Below, in pieces: positions 1 to 9,174 of a DNA stretch of 64,000 bases. How positions within the stretch are numbered: position 1 is the first letter of the stretch; every line of letters begins with the position of its first letter. Made by a program: the position numbers and the translations under genes. The notes under the pieces are model-generated. The model was not told the origin of the DNA, made no database searches, and saw only the letters and a list, made by a program, of their open reading frames with translations. Source of the DNA: an uncultured Burkholderiales bacterium (GTDB lineage: Bacteria > Pseudomonadota > Gammaproteobacteria > Burkholderiales > Burkholderiaceae_C); contig CAMFGY010000015.1 in the NCBI GenBank assembly GCA_945952065.1, forward strand, positions 52,111 through 116,110, read 5' to 3'.

Positions 1-275
1 CGCAAATACGGCGCCAAGATTTCGGTGTACCAACCACCGCCGGGGGAAAGTTCCACCACCGTCATGGTCGGCTTGATGCCGAAAAAGGTCAGGGTCTCGT
101 AGGGATGACGGGCCGCATCACGAGCCACAAACGCCGGCGTGCGATGGCTGCCGGCGATGGCCGCCTTCAAGGCCTCATCCGTCTGCGCCTGCGCCGCAGT
201 CATCAAGGGCAAGCCGGCCAGCAAGCCCAGGCTGGACAACAAAGCCGCTCTGCGCGTGATTTGAAGCAAATTCAT
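1..275 (-). CDS. Predicted exported SAM-dependent methyltransferase, N-terminal part (runs off the window)
   Basis: This minus-strand frame starts at the ATG at 275 and stays open to the window edge, giving 91 residues. It begins with a signal peptide: Arg-rich start, then a Leu/Ala hydrophobic stretch ending near the AQAQ motif. The mature part carries HRTPAFVARDAARHP and the glycine-rich VELSPGGGWYTEILAPYL, which resembles SAM-binding motif I of the periplasmic COG4798-type predicted methyltransferases. The family match is from memory. The catalytic remainder is outside the window, so substrate and completeness are unknown. Confidence 0.7.
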   Translation of the reverse strand, partial: MNLLQITRRAALLSSLGLLAGLPLMTAAQAQTDEALKAAIAGSHRTPAFVARDAARHPYETLTFFGIKPTMTVVELSPGGGWYTEILAPYL

Positions 276-420
276 GGTGAAGGCATCTCCGGTTTTTTGG
301 GGGTCAGGTGTGAACAGGCGCGAGTATGGCCTGCCTTCGCCGCGGGTGGCAAAAGCCATGAGGGACAATGAGCTCTTTCGCCCCCCCCAAGTGCGCCCAA
401 CTTACACCGCTTGCCCCACC

Positions 421-765
421 ATGAGCACCCCGACCGCCTGCCCCGTCTGCACCCTTGAAAACACCTACCGCGACGGAGCCCTGTGCATCTGCCCGGACTG
501 CGGCCATGAATGGAGCGAGGACGACGCCGCGGACGGTGCCGCCGAAGAAGGCGCCAAAGTCGTGCGCGACGCCAACGGTCAGGTGCTGGTGGATGGCGAC
601 TCGGTGATCCTGATCAAAGACCTCAAGGTCAAGGGTTCTTCCCTGGTGCTGAAAAAAGGCAGCAAGGCCAAGAGCATCCGCCTGGTGGACGGCGACCACG
701 ATGTGGACTGCAAGATCGACGGCGTCAGCCTCAGCCTCAAATCCGAGTTCCTGAAAAAGGCCTGA
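421..765 (+). CDS. yjdM: YjdM/PhnA-family zinc-ribbon protein
   Basis: This gene encodes a 114-residue protein. The N-terminus has a zinc ribbon with C7-x2-C10 and C24-x2-C27 (CPVC and CPDCGHEW). The PhnA C-terminal domain follows, with the family-typical phrases VRDANGQVLVDGDSVILIKDLKVKG and the ending KSEFLKKA. Length and motifs match the YjdM family, once called alkylphosphonate utilisation protein PhnA; a role in phosphonate use is not established. The frame is open upstream to 274, but homology begins at the ATG at 421, so I chose that start. It converges on the chemotaxis gene downstream. Confidence 0.92.
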   Translation: MSTPTACPVCTLENTYRDGALCICPDCGHEWSEDDAADGAAEEGAKVVRDANGQVLVDGDSVILIKDLKVKGSSLVLKKGSKAKSIRLVDGDHDVDCKIDGVSLSLKSEFLKKA

Positions 766-773
766 GGCGCCGA

Positions 774-2321
774 TCAGGCGGAACGCCCGTCCAGCCTGAA
801 CACCGACACCGCCTTGACCAGTTCCTGCGCCTGGTTCTTGAGGCTTTCCGCGGCGGCGGCTGATTCTTCAACCAGGGCGGCGTTTTGCTGCGTGCTGCGA
901 TCCATCTGCACCACCGCCTCGCCCACCTGGGCCACACCGTCGCTCTGCTCGGTGCTGGCGGCACTGATCTCGCCCACGATATCGCTGACCCGGCGGATCG
1001 CCGCCACCACCTCGTTCATGGTGCTGCCGGCTTGATCCACCAAGGCGCTGCCCTGCTCGACCCGCTCCACACTCACGCCAATCAGGCTCTTGATTTCGCG
1101 CGCCGCCTCGGCGCTGCGCTGCGCCAAGGAGCGCACCTCGCCCGCCACTACCGCAAAGCCGCGCCCCTGTTCGCCGGCACGCGCCGCTTCCACCGCGGCA
1201 TTCAGGGCCAGGATATTGGTCTGAAAGGCAATGCCGTCGATGACGCCGATGATGTCGCTGATCTTGCGCGAGCTGTCATTGATTTCCTTCATCGTGGCCA
1301 CCACACGCCCCACCACCTCGCCGCCTTGCAGGGCCACGCTGCTGGCGTTTTGCGCCATCTGATTGGCTTGCCGTGCATTGTCTGCGTTGTGCCGGACGGT
1401 GGCGCCCAACTCCTCCATGGAGGCGGCGGTTTGCTCCAAGGCGCTGGCTTGCTGCTCGGTGCGAGCCGAGAGGTCGTTGTTGCCTGAGGCGATTTCCGCA
1501 CTGGCGGTGGACACACTCTCCGAACCTTGGCGCACGGTGCTCACCACCTGCACCAAGCTCTTTTGCATGGCCGCCAGAGCAGCAAACAGACGCGCAATTT
1601 CATCATTGCCGCGCACATCCAACTCACCACTCAAATCGCCCTGACCGATGCGCTCGGCAGCCCGGCTGGCGCGGGCCAGCCCGCCAGCGATGCTGCGCGA
1701 CAGACTCCGGCTGATCAAGACCGCCAGCACCACGCCCAACACCAGCAATATGGCACCCACCCCATAGAGGCGCTTGAAACTCTCTTCCACCTGTTTTTGA
1801 GCTTGCTGCACATGACTCTGTTCGCCGTCGACCAAGGCCTGAGTGACGCGGACATACTCTTCAGTCAGCGGCACAAACTTGTCTTGGACCATGGTGCGCG
1901 CCGCTGCATCATTGCCCGAGGCCTTCATTTGATTGGACTCGTCTCGAACTGCGAGCCAGCGCTTTCTGACCTCGACCACATCATCGGCCCGTTTGCGTGA
2001 GGCCTCTGATTGCACCAAGGCGAGAAACTCTTTTTGGGTTTCCGAAGTTTGCGCCGACGTGGCGGCCATCGCCTCTTTGAAGAAGCCCAGCATCGCGCCG
2101 CCTTCTGAAAAGCCCACGGCCAGAGAGCGCGCCGAGTTCTGGCGCACATGGCCTTGCCAAGCACTGGCCAAGCGCAGCAACTCGGCCGAGCGCTCCATGC
2201 GCTGAGTCGCCGCACTCGCCGCTTCAAGCTGCCAGGCCGTCAAACCCGCCAAGAGCAAAAACAATGCAAGCACCAAGCCGAAACCTGCTTTCAGCTTGCT
2301 TGCCACCGTCCAGTTCATCAT
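774..2321 (-). CDS. Methyl-accepting chemotaxis protein with four-helix-bundle sensor
   Basis: This gene encodes a 515-residue membrane chemoreceptor. TM1 lies at about residues 10-30. A helical periplasmic sensor (4HB_MCP-like) follows to about 188, then TM2 at about 188-210, a HAMP linker to about 265 and a long cytoplasmic coiled-coil hairpin. The signalling tip reads [20 protein letters not shown], the interaction site for CheA/CheW. There is no C-terminal NWETF-type CheR tether; it ends [10 protein letters not shown]. The ligand cannot be predicted. A second, similar receptor lies at 10150-11721. The start could be either of two adjacent Met codons (2321 or 2318). Confidence 0.95.
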   Translation of the reverse strand: MMNWTVASKLKAGFGLVLALFLLLAGLTAWQLEAASAATQRMERSAELLRLASAWQGHVRQNSARSLAVGFSEGGAMLGFFKEAMAATSAQTSETQKEFLALVQSEASRKRADDVVEVRKRWLAVRDESNQMKASGNDAAARTMVQDKFVPLTEEYVRVTQALVDGEQSHVQQAQKQVEESFKRLYGVGAILLVLGVVLAVLISRSLSRSIAGGLARASRAAERIGQGDLSGELDVRGNDEIARLFAALAAMQKSLVQVVSTVRQGSESVSTASAEIASGNNDLSARTEQQASALEQTAASMEELGATVRHNADNARQANQMAQNASSVALQGGEVVGRVVATMKEINDSSRKISDIIGVIDGIAFQTNILALNAAVEAARAGEQGRGFAVVAGEVRSLAQRSAEAAREIKSLIGVSVERVEQGSALVDQAGSTMNEVVAAIRRVSDIVGEISAASTEQSDGVAQVGEAVVQMDRSTQQNAALVEESAAAAESLKNQAQELVKAVSVFRLDGRSA

Positions 2322-2727
2322 TTGTCATCCTCAGAAAAAGTGCTGCCCTGCGGGGCCAGTCAAACCACCTTCCGGCTTGGGATCAAAGGTGGGCTGCGGG
2401 CTTTCAAAGCCCGACGTATGCCGGGCTATCGGCAGCGCAGGGACAAACTTGACCCAAGGCTCAGGCCGCAAGCCTTTGCCAACCGGCCCCCTTGCATTTG
2501 AATGCGCCGGGCAAACCGGGAAATGCCAACACGACCCGGCGCTGCCCCCAATTGCGGGCAAGCAGGCCCAATTACACACACCCAAGGTTCGATTCAGGAG
2601 AATTCAGAGTCAATTCAGATGTGTTTCAGGTGTTTTAAGCCCGGTTTGGCCACCATGCGCAGGCTCCAGCCCAGGCTGTCCTTGCGAGGCAGCGGGCATC
2701 GATCCACCCACTCTGAGAGCTTTCCCA
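2322..2727. other. Intergenic region, 406 nt, divergent promoters expected
   Basis: No convincing gene lies here between the divergent chemoreceptor and DoxX genes. Visible structure includes a perfect short palindrome, GGGCTTTCAAAGCCC (2398-2412), and two AATTCAG direct repeats near 2595-2620 just upstream of the DoxX gene. The region should hold promoters for both flanking genes, but I cannot assign boxes with confidence. Confidence 0.5.
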
Positions 2728-3168
2728 ATGAAACTTTGGCCCGCCACCAGCCATCGCGCTGAAGACTTGCTTCACCTGCTGCGCATCACCATCTGCCTGC
2801 TCGCTGCCATTCACGGCTGGACCCGTTTCACCGAGGGTCATGTGCTGGGCTTTGGCCGCTACCTCGCCCAGCTGGGTGTGCCGCTGGGCGTGCTGGCCGG
2901 CGTGCTGGTGTCGAGCATGGAGGCCTTTGTGGCACCGCTATTGGCCACCGGAAGATTGGGGCGCTTGAACACGCCGCTGGCGCTCGGCTTCGCCCTGATC
3001 TACACCGTCGGCATCTTCATCTACCACTGGCCCAATGGCTGGTTCTCTGCCGGGCACGACGATGGTTGCGAATATCCCACGCTGATGGTGCTGTGCTTTG
3101 GCCTGGTCGCCTGGTTCCATGCTGACGCCTGGCGTCGCCCCGAAGCGCTCCAGCGCCAAGCCGCGTAG
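2728..3168 (+). CDS. DoxX-family integral membrane protein
   Basis: This gene encodes a 146-residue protein with four predicted membrane helices (about residues 17-34, 45-66, 80-100 and 115-130). Family-typical features are an early Arg-Ile-x-x-x-Leu-Leu helix, the HGWTRFTEG loop, and the loop-and-helix FSAGHDDGCEYPTLMVLCF. DoxX-like proteins are small membrane proteins with redox-related or unknown roles. The frame is open further upstream, but conserved sequence begins at the ATG at 2728. The winged-helix regulator begins 41 nt downstream on the same strand. Confidence 0.82.
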   Translation: MKLWPATSHRAEDLLHLLRITICLLAAIHGWTRFTEGHVLGFGRYLAQLGVPLGVLAGVLVSSMEAFVAPLLATGRLGRLNTPLALGFALIYTVGIFIYHWPNGWFSAGHDDGCEYPTLMVLCFGLVAWFHADAWRRPEALQRQAA

Positions 3169-3209
3169 ACGGCCCGCCGACCTCATCGGGCGGGGCGGGG
3201 ATCCCTACA

Positions 3210-4220
3210 ATGGCGACCGTCTCCAACGCCGTCGACCGTCCATGGACGCTGTCTGGCCTGCCGCCCTTCCCGATGGACCGACTGATCACCTCCGCCCAAG
3301 TCCTGCGCCTGCTGGACTGGCAACTCGACACCCGCAGCGGCGAACTGCTGCACTTGGCCAGCGGAGAACGTCAACGCCTCGAAGGCCGCCAATTGCAGTT
3401 GCTGCTGTACTTGGCCAGCCGCGAGGACGAAGTGGTTGGCTTGGAGGAATTGCTGGATCAGGTCTGGGTCGGCGTGATCGTCAGCCCTGACTCGGTCTAC
3501 CAAGCGATTGCGGCCCTGCGCCGCACGCTCGGCGATGACCCCCGACAGCCACGCTACATCGCCACCGTACCGCGTCAGGGTTATCGCTTGCTGCCACGGG
3601 CGCACCATGTGGATGAACCCACGGCAACGATGGCCCCCACCGCGGCCAACAGCCCGGCCAACAGCCTGGCTTCGCCGAATGCTGAACAAGAACTCGAGAA
3701 GCCGGCCGACGCCTCCGTCGCGCCAAGGCCTTCGCGCCGAATACTGTTGGGGGCGGGCCTGGGTGGCCTTGCCGTGCTTGCCCTGGGTGGGGCTTTGACC
3801 CGCTGGCCCGGTGGCAAGGCACTGCCACCCGCGCGATCGTTGGCGGTATTGCCTTTTCTCGACCTGACCGATGCCATGGATGCCGAGCCGCTGGCCGACG
3901 GCATGAGCGAACAACTGATCGATGCCCTGGGCAAACACCCAGAGTTGCAGGTGCAGGCCCGATCACGCGTTTTTGCCTACAAAGGCCGAGACTGGCCGGC
4001 CAGCCGCATCGGCCAGGAACTCGGCGTGGCCCAGGTGCTGGAAGGCAGCGTCCGCGGCGATGGCTCGCAATTGCGCATCAACGCCCAGTTGGTGCAAGTG
4101 AGCGATGGCAAGGTGCGCTGGTCAGCCTCTTACGACCGGCCTCGCCGTGAACTGCTGCAATTGCAAAGCGATGTGGCACAGCGCATAGAGCAAGCGCTGG
4201 TCGGCTTGCTGGCTGGCTAG
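3210..4220 (+). CDS. Membrane-anchored winged-helix regulator with TolB/FlgO-like C-terminal domain (CadC/ToxR architecture)
   Basis: This gene encodes a 336-residue one-component regulator. An OmpR/ToxR-type DNA-binding domain at about residues 30-130 includes RQLQLLLYLASREDEVV, the recognition region SPDSVYQAIAALRRTLGDD and the wing YIATVPRQGYRLL. A linker and one TM helix follow (about 175-195, LLGAGLGGLAVLALGGAL). The C-terminal domain from about 210 (SLAVLPFLDLTDAMDAEPLADGMSE) is TolB/FlgO-like and is expected in the periplasm. An internal Met at 3273 is an alternative start; neither has a strong ribosome binding site. The stimulus and targets are unknown. It may control the DoxX gene upstream (inference from proximity). 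Confidence 0.85.
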   Translation: MATVSNAVDRPWTLSGLPPFPMDRLITSAQVLRLLDWQLDTRSGELLHLASGERQRLEGRQLQLLLYLASREDEVVGLEELLDQVWVGVIVSPDSVYQAIAALRRTLGDDPRQPRYIATVPRQGYRLLPRAHHVDEPTATMAPTAANSPANSLASPNAEQELEKPADASVAPRPSRRILLGAGLGGLAVLALGGALTRWPGGKALPPARSLAVLPFLDLTDAMDAEPLADGMSEQLIDALGKHPELQVQARSRVFAYKGRDWPASRIGQELGVAQVLEGSVRGDGSQLRINAQLVQVSDGKVRWSASYDRPRRELLQLQSDVAQRIEQALVGLLAG

Positions 4221-4325
4221 CCATTTGCTCTCAAAATCATCAAGCCCATCGCGCTTCGCCGCGCACTCACGGCCCATGCATCAAGCGATGCTGGACCTTT
4301 CAAGCGAAGCCCGCACGACAGCGGA

Positions 4326-4757
4326 TCATGGCAAGGCGTAGTCGTTGCGCTCGCTCGGATCCGGCGACAAATACTCGACAAACTCGAATTGCAGCCCTTC
4401 ACGCGCAAGAAAATAGGCGCTTTTGCGAAAAGGATGGGCGCCACCCCAATGATCTGGGGTGTAGCCAGCCGCCCCTAGCTTTTGTAGCGTCTCTTCCAAA
4501 GACGCTACAACGATGCCTATGTGCTTGGTGCCAACAGCGGAACTCCGCCAATCGGCATGCGCGCCCTCGCCGCCGCTTTGCAGCGCAATGTAAGAACTCT
4601 CGGTGCCGACATGCAGCCAGCGTATCGTCTTGCCAAACCAATCCTGCACCCCTTGGCCACGCACTTGCCAAGTCGGCAAGGCACAGAGCAGCAGATTTTT
4701 GACCTCATCGAGATCGCGAACCGTCACGTTGGCATGTTCCACATAGGCTTGATGCAT
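4326..4757 (-). CDS. VOC-superfamily (glyoxalase/dioxygenase fold) protein
   Basis: This gene encodes a 143-residue protein with the VOC betaalphabetabetabeta pattern. Metal-ligand-like positions are H5 or H10 in the first strand (HQAYVEHANVTVRDLD), the central TKHIGIVVASLEET and the C-terminal EFVEYLSPD. The frame is open to 4826, but the ATG at 4757 has a clear GGGGGT ribosome binding site and starts at the homologous region. The reaction is unknown: such proteins include lyases, isomerases, dioxygenases and resistance proteins. It stands alone between the winged-helix regulator and the Lrp gene. Confidence 0.82.
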   Translation of the reverse strand: MHQAYVEHANVTVRDLDEVKNLLLCALPTWQVRGQGVQDWFGKTIRWLHVGTESSYIALQSGGEGAHADWRSSAVGTKHIGIVVASLEETLQKLGAAGYTPDHWGGAHPFRKSAYFLAREGLQFEFVEYLSPDPSERNDYALP

Positions 4758-4931
4758 TGTTGACCCCCTTTCAGTCGGTGATGGCCTTTTTGGCCAAGAG
4801 ACCGGATGCTGAAAGTTCAAGTGCACTTGAAGTCAAGGACTTCACCCAAGCGCCCGAGCCAGAAAGGCGCGTCGGAGCCCCACCTCAAACCAGAGCCCGA
4901 GGGTGCATGGGCGATAGATGCTCTGTAGCCC

Positions 4932-5402
4932 TCACCCCACCGGCAGCGCCGTCTCGTACTTGACCTCGCGCAGCACCACATTGCTGCGCACGCTGGCCAC
5001 GCCGGGCACTTTGAAGATTTGGCTTTGCAGAAAGGCGTCGTAGGCCTTCATATCGGGCACGACGACCTTGATCACGTAGTCGGCCTCGCCGGTGATGCCG
5101 TGGCATTCGATGATCTCGCGGCTGACCTGCACCAGGCGCTCGAATTGCTCGACCGCCCCTTCGCTGTGCCGCACCAGGCTGACATTGGCCAGCACGCAGA
5201 TATTGAGGCCCAGCTTCTCGCGGTCCACCAGGGCGACATGGCGGCGAATCACGCCGCTGTCTTCCAGCTCCTTGATGCGGCGCCACACGGGTGTGGCCGA
5301 GAGCCCCACCTGGTCGGCCAAGGCCTGGGTGCTTTGGCGGCAATCGGATTGCAAGGCCTCCAAAATCTGCCGGGTGGCCCGATCAAAACGATCCATCTCC
5401 AT
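4932..5402 (-). CDS. Lrp/AsnC-family transcriptional regulator
   Basis: This gene encodes a 156-residue feast/famine regulator. The N-terminal winged helix-turn-helix (residues 3-60) reads DRATRQILEALQSDCRQSTQ and LSATPVWRRIKELEDSGVI. A C-terminal RAM effector domain (about 75-150) contains ECHGITGEADYVIKV and VPGVASVRSNVVL. The start at 5402 is chosen for its AAAGGAG ribosome binding site; the upstream in-frame Met lacks one. It is transcribed divergently from the indolepyruvate ferredoxin oxidoreductase gene 123 nt away. By family habit it probably regulates that gene in response to an aromatic or other amino acid (inference). Confidence 0.93.
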   Translation of the reverse strand: MEMDRFDRATRQILEALQSDCRQSTQALADQVGLSATPVWRRIKELEDSGVIRRHVALVDREKLGLNICVLANVSLVRHSEGAVEQFERLVQVSREIIECHGITGEADYVIKVVVPDMKAYDAFLQSQIFKVPGVASVRSNVVLREVKYETALPVG

Positions 5403-5525
5403 AACAAGCTCCTTTGAGATGAATTCTCTCATTGAGCCGCTTGACAGCAGCAAACAGAGCAACAAACACTGGGCCCTCTGACGAAAAATTCCGGCCTGCC
5501 ATCGTTCGTCTTGCGAGGAAAGCCC

Positions 5526-8500
5526 ATGTCCAGTTCAGAAGCCCCCACCCACAGCCCCGCAGCGCCAGCGCTGCGCGACTACAAGCTCTCGGACAACCTC
5601 GCGGCCAAAAGCGGCGCGGTCTTTTTGACCGGCACCCAAGCCCTGGTGCGTTTGCTGCTGGCGCAAAAAGCGCAGGACGAAAGCAAGGGCCTGAAGACTG
5701 CGGGCTTCGTCTCGGGCTACCGTGGCAGCCCCCTGGGCATGGTGGACCAGCAGCTGTGGAAGGCCAAAAAGTTTCTCGACGCGGCCCAGGTGAACTTCCT
5801 GCCCGCCATCAACGAAGACCTGGCCGCCACCGCTTGCCTGGGCGTGCAGCGCGTGGCCCTGGACCCCAAGCGCACCGCCGATGGCGTGTTCGCCATGTGG
5901 TACGGCAAGGGCCCGGGCGTGGACCGCTCGGGTGATGCGCTCAAGCATGGCAATGTCTATGGGACGTCCAAGTTAGGCGGCGTGCTGGTGGTCTGCGGTG
6001 ACGACCATGGCTGTGTCTCGTCCAGCACCCCGCACCAGAGCGATTTGGCCCTGCAGGCCTGGCATATGCCCATCGTGCACCCGGGCAATGTGGCGGAGTA
6101 TTTGGAGTTTGGCCTGTATGGCTGGGCGCTGAGCCGTTTTTCGTCGACCTGGGTCGGCTTCAAGGCCATCTCCGAGGTGGTGGAGTCGGGCATGACGGTG
6201 GATCTGGACAGCGTGCCGCTGGACTTTGAACTGCCGGTGGACCATCAGGCTCCGGTGGATCTGCACATCCGCGCCGTGGACCTGCCCTCGCTGGAGCTGG
6301 AAACCCGCCTGGAACACAAGCTCAACGCCGTCAAAGCCTTTGCCAAGCTCAACAGCATTGACAAACACATCGTCGTGAGCCCACGCGCCAGCCTGGGCAT
6401 CGTCACCGTGGGCAAGGCGCACTACGACTTCATGGAAGTGCTGCGCCGCCTGGACCTGGACCCGAATGCCCTGGCCGCCGCCGGTGTGCGGGTCTACAAG
6501 GTCGGCCTGGTGTTCCCACTGGAAGCCTCGCGCATGAGCGAGTTCGCCCAGGGCCTGAGCGATATGCTGGTGATCGAGGAAAAAGCCCCGGTGGTGGAGC
6601 GCCAAATCAAAGAGCTGCTCTACCACCTGCCAGACGCTCAGCGCCCTCGCGTGGTGGGCAAGACCGATGAGCATGGCCAGCCCGTGCTGAGCGCGCTTGG
6701 CGAGCTGCGCCCTTCGCGCATCATGAACACCGTGGCCGATTGGCTGGCCCGCCTCAACCCCGCGCTGGACCGCCGCCACCTGGTGGTGGACTTCCTCACC
6801 CCCTGCCTGCTCTCCAATGCCGCTGACGGCGTGCGCCGCCAGCCCTATTTCTGCTCAGGCTGCCCGCACAACACCTCTACCAAATTGCCCGAGGGCTCGC
6901 GGGCCCTGGCCGGCATCGGCTGCCACTTCATGGCCAGCTGGATGGAGCGCGGCACCTCCGGGCTCATCCAAATGGGGGCCGAGGGCGTGGACTGGGCGGC
7001 GCACAGCCGCTTCACCACCGAAAAACATGTGTTCCAAAACCTGGGCGACGGCACCTACTACCACTCGGGCTATTTGGCGATCCGCCAAGCCATCGCGGCC
7101 AAGACCAATATCACCTACAAAATCCTCTACAACGACGCGGTCGCCATGACCGGCGGCCAGCCGGTGGACGGCAGCACCAGCGTGCCCCAGATCGCCCGCC
7201 AGGTGGAGGCCGAGGGCGTGAAGCGTCTGGTGGTGGTGAGCGACGAGCCGCAGAAATACCAAGGCCACGAGAACCTCTTCCCCCCGGGCACCACCTTCCA
7301 CGACCGCAGCGAGCTGGACGCGGTGCAGCGCGAGTTGCGCGAAATAGAAGGCGTGACGGTGCTGATCTACGACCAAACCTGCGCCGCCGAAAAGCGCCGC
7401 CGTCGCAAGAAGAAGGAATTCGTTGACCCGCCCATGCGCATCTTCATCAACGAGCAGGTCTGCGAAGGCTGCGGTGACTGCGGCCAAGCCAGCAACTGCC
7501 TGTCGGTGGTGCCAGTGGAGACCGATTTCGGCCGCAAGCGCGCCATCGAACAGAGCAGCTGCAACAAAGACTTCAGCTGCATCAAGGGCTTTTGCCCCAG
7601 CTTTGTCTCGGTGCATGGCGCGCAGCTGAAAAAGCGCGTCGGCGCGGGCTTCAGCGCGCAAGACCTGGCCCGCGAAATCGCTGCCATTGGCCAGCCCGAC
7701 CCTTGGCAATGGACCGGCCCCTTCGACCTCTTGGTGACCGGCGTGGGCGGCACCGGCGTGCTGACCGTGGGTGCACTCGTTTCCATGGCCGCGCACTTGG
7801 AGGGCAAGCAAGCCTCGGTGCTGGACTTCATGGGCTTTGCGCAAAAAGGCGGCTCGGTGCTGAGCTTTGTGCGCATCGCGCCGACCCAAGACCTGCTCAA
7901 CCAGGTGCGCATCGACACCCAGCAGGCCGATGTGCTCTTGGCCTGCGATATGGTGGTGGGCGCCTCCCCCGATGCGCTGGGCACGGTCAAGCCGGGCCGC
8001 ACCGTCATCGTGGCCAACACCCATGAGCTGCCCACCGCCGCTTTTGTGCGCAACCCCGATGCCAGCCTGCAAGGCGAATCGCTGCTGGCCAAGATGCGCC
8101 ATGCGATTGCCGATGACAAGCTGCTCTCCACCCTGGATGCCCAAGCGATTGCCCAAGACCTGATGGGCGACACCATGCCCAGCAACATCGTCATGCTGGG
8201 CGCCTGCTATCAGCGCGGCTTGATCCCCTTGAGCGAAGCCGCCCTGCTGCGCGCCATGGGACTCAACGGCGTGGCCGTGGAGGGCAACAAGACCGCTTTT
8301 GCACTGGGCCGCCTGGCGATGGGCGCGCCCGAGGCACTGGACCGGCTGCGCGGCGGCAGCGCCACCGAGCACAAAGTGCAGCTGCTGTTGGGCCAAGACA
8401 AGCTCGATGGGCCAGAGGGCTTGATCGCCCGCCGCATGCAGCATTTGAGCGCCTATCAAGATGACGCCTATGCGCAGCGTTATGCCGCCTTGGTCGCACG

Positions 8501-9110
8501 CGTGCGCAAGGCCGAAGCCGCTCTGGGCGAAGCCGGCAAGGCCGAGCGCCTTTCCAAGGCGGTGGCCCGCTACTACGCCAAGCTCTTGGCCATCAAGGAC
8601 GAGTACGAAGTGGCGCGCCTCTACACCGACGGCAAGTTCGAAGCCGCGATGAAAGCGCAGTTCGACAACTGGGAGCGCGTGAGCTTCCACCTGGCGCCAC
8701 CCTTGATCGCCAAGCCTGGCCCCGATGGCCGTGCCAAGAAGATCGAGCTGGGCAGTTGGACCTTCCAGGCCTTCAAGGTCCTGGCCAAGTTCAAAGGCCT
8801 GCGCGGCAGCGCGCTCGACATCTTCGGCAAAACCGAAGAACGGCGCATGGAGCGCCAGCTGATCAAGGACTACGAAGCGCTGGTCGATGAGTTGCTGGCA
8901 AACCTGAGCGCTGACAAGCTGGACCTCGCCCTGCAACTGGCCCGCTTGCCCGAGCAGATTCGCGGCTATGGTCACGTCAAGCATGCAAACGTGGCGACGG
9001 CCCGGGCCAAGCAAAAGGCACTGCTGGAGCGCTTCCACGGCCGCAGCGCCGAGCCGGCGGAACAGGCTGTGGCCCTGCCTCAGCGCATCAAGAGCGTGGC
9101 GGAGCTGTAA
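5526..9110 (+). CDS. Indolepyruvate ferredoxin oxidoreductase, fused alpha/beta-type subunits
   Basis: This gene encodes a 1194-residue single-chain 2-oxoacid:ferredoxin oxidoreductase, expected to oxidise aryl pyruvates such as indolepyruvate to acyl-CoA in aromatic amino acid breakdown. The order is an N-terminal pyrimidine-binding domain (about 20-400), CSGCPHNTS near 443 leading into the thiamine-diphosphate domain (GDGTYYHSG, GGQPVDGS), a ferredoxin-like cysteine cluster near 645-690 (CEGCGDC and CNKDFSCIKGFCP), then the gamma domain GVGGTGVLTVGALVSMAA and a C-terminal extension. The start at 5526 has a GAGGAAA ribosome binding site; a TTG at 5511 is in frame but less likely. Length matches the large bacterial IorAB fusions. 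Confidence 0.94.
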   Translation: MSSSEAPTHSPAAPALRDYKLSDNLAAKSGAVFLTGTQALVRLLLAQKAQDESKGLKTAGFVSGYRGSPLGMVDQQLWKAKKFLDAAQVNFLPAINEDLAATACLGVQRVALDPKRTADGVFAMWYGKGPGVDRSGDALKHGNVYGTSKLGGVLVVCGDDHGCVSSSTPHQSDLALQAWHMPIVHPGNVAEYLEFGLYGWALSRFSSTWVGFKAISEVVESGMTVDLDSVPLDFELPVDHQAPVDLHIRAVDLPSLELETRLEHKLNAVKAFAKLNSIDKHIVVSPRASLGIVTVGKAHYDFMEVLRRLDLDPNALAAAGVRVYKVGLVFPLEASRMSEFAQGLSDMLVIEEKAPVVERQIKELLYHLPDAQRPRVVGKTDEHGQPVLSALGELRPSRIMNTVADWLARLNPALDRRHLVVDFLTPCLLSNAADGVRRQPYFCSGCPHNTSTKLPEGSRALAGIGCHFMASWMERGTSGLIQMGAEGVDWAAHSRFTTEKHVFQNLGDGTYYHSGYLAIRQAIAAKTNITYKILYNDAVAMTGGQPVDGSTSVPQIARQVEAEGVKRLVVVSDEPQKYQGHENLFPPGTTFHDRSELDAVQRELREIEGVTVLIYDQTCAAEKRRRRKKKEFVDPPMRIFINEQVCEGCGDCGQASNCLSVVPVETDFGRKRAIEQSSCNKDFSCIKGFCPSFVSVHGAQLKKRVGAGFSAQDLAREIAAIGQPDPWQWTGPFDLLVTGVGGTGVLTVGALVSMAAHLEGKQASVLDFMGFAQKGGSVLSFVRIAPTQDLLNQVRIDTQQADVLLACDMVVGASPDALGTVKPGRTVIVANTHELPTAAFVRNPDASLQGESLLAKMRHAIADDKLLSTLDAQAIAQDLMGDTMPSNIVMLGACYQRGLIPLSEAALLRAMGLNGVAVEGNKTAFALGRLAMGAPEALDRLRGGSATEHKVQLLLGQDKLDGPEGLIARRMQHLSAYQDDAYAQRYAALVARVRKAEAALGEAGKAERLSKAVARYYAKLLAIKDEYEVARLYTDGKFEAAMKAQFDNWERVSFHLAPPLIAKPGPDGRAKKIELGSWTFQAFKVLAKFKGLRGSALDIFGKTEERRMERQLIKDYEALVDELLANLSADKLDLALQLARLPEQIRGYGHVKHANVATARAKQKALLERFHGRSAEPAEQAVALPQRIKSVAEL

Positions 9111-9174
9111 AGCCCTCGAGCGACTTTGGCGGGCCGCTCGGGCCAGGGCCCTGGCTTCGGGTTATCGTTGAGCG

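Noticed and set aside
6855..9038. A 727-codon frame antisense to the indolepyruvate oxidoreductase
   Set aside because: Shadow of the sense gene, low-complexity His/Gln/Gly composition, no initiation signal.
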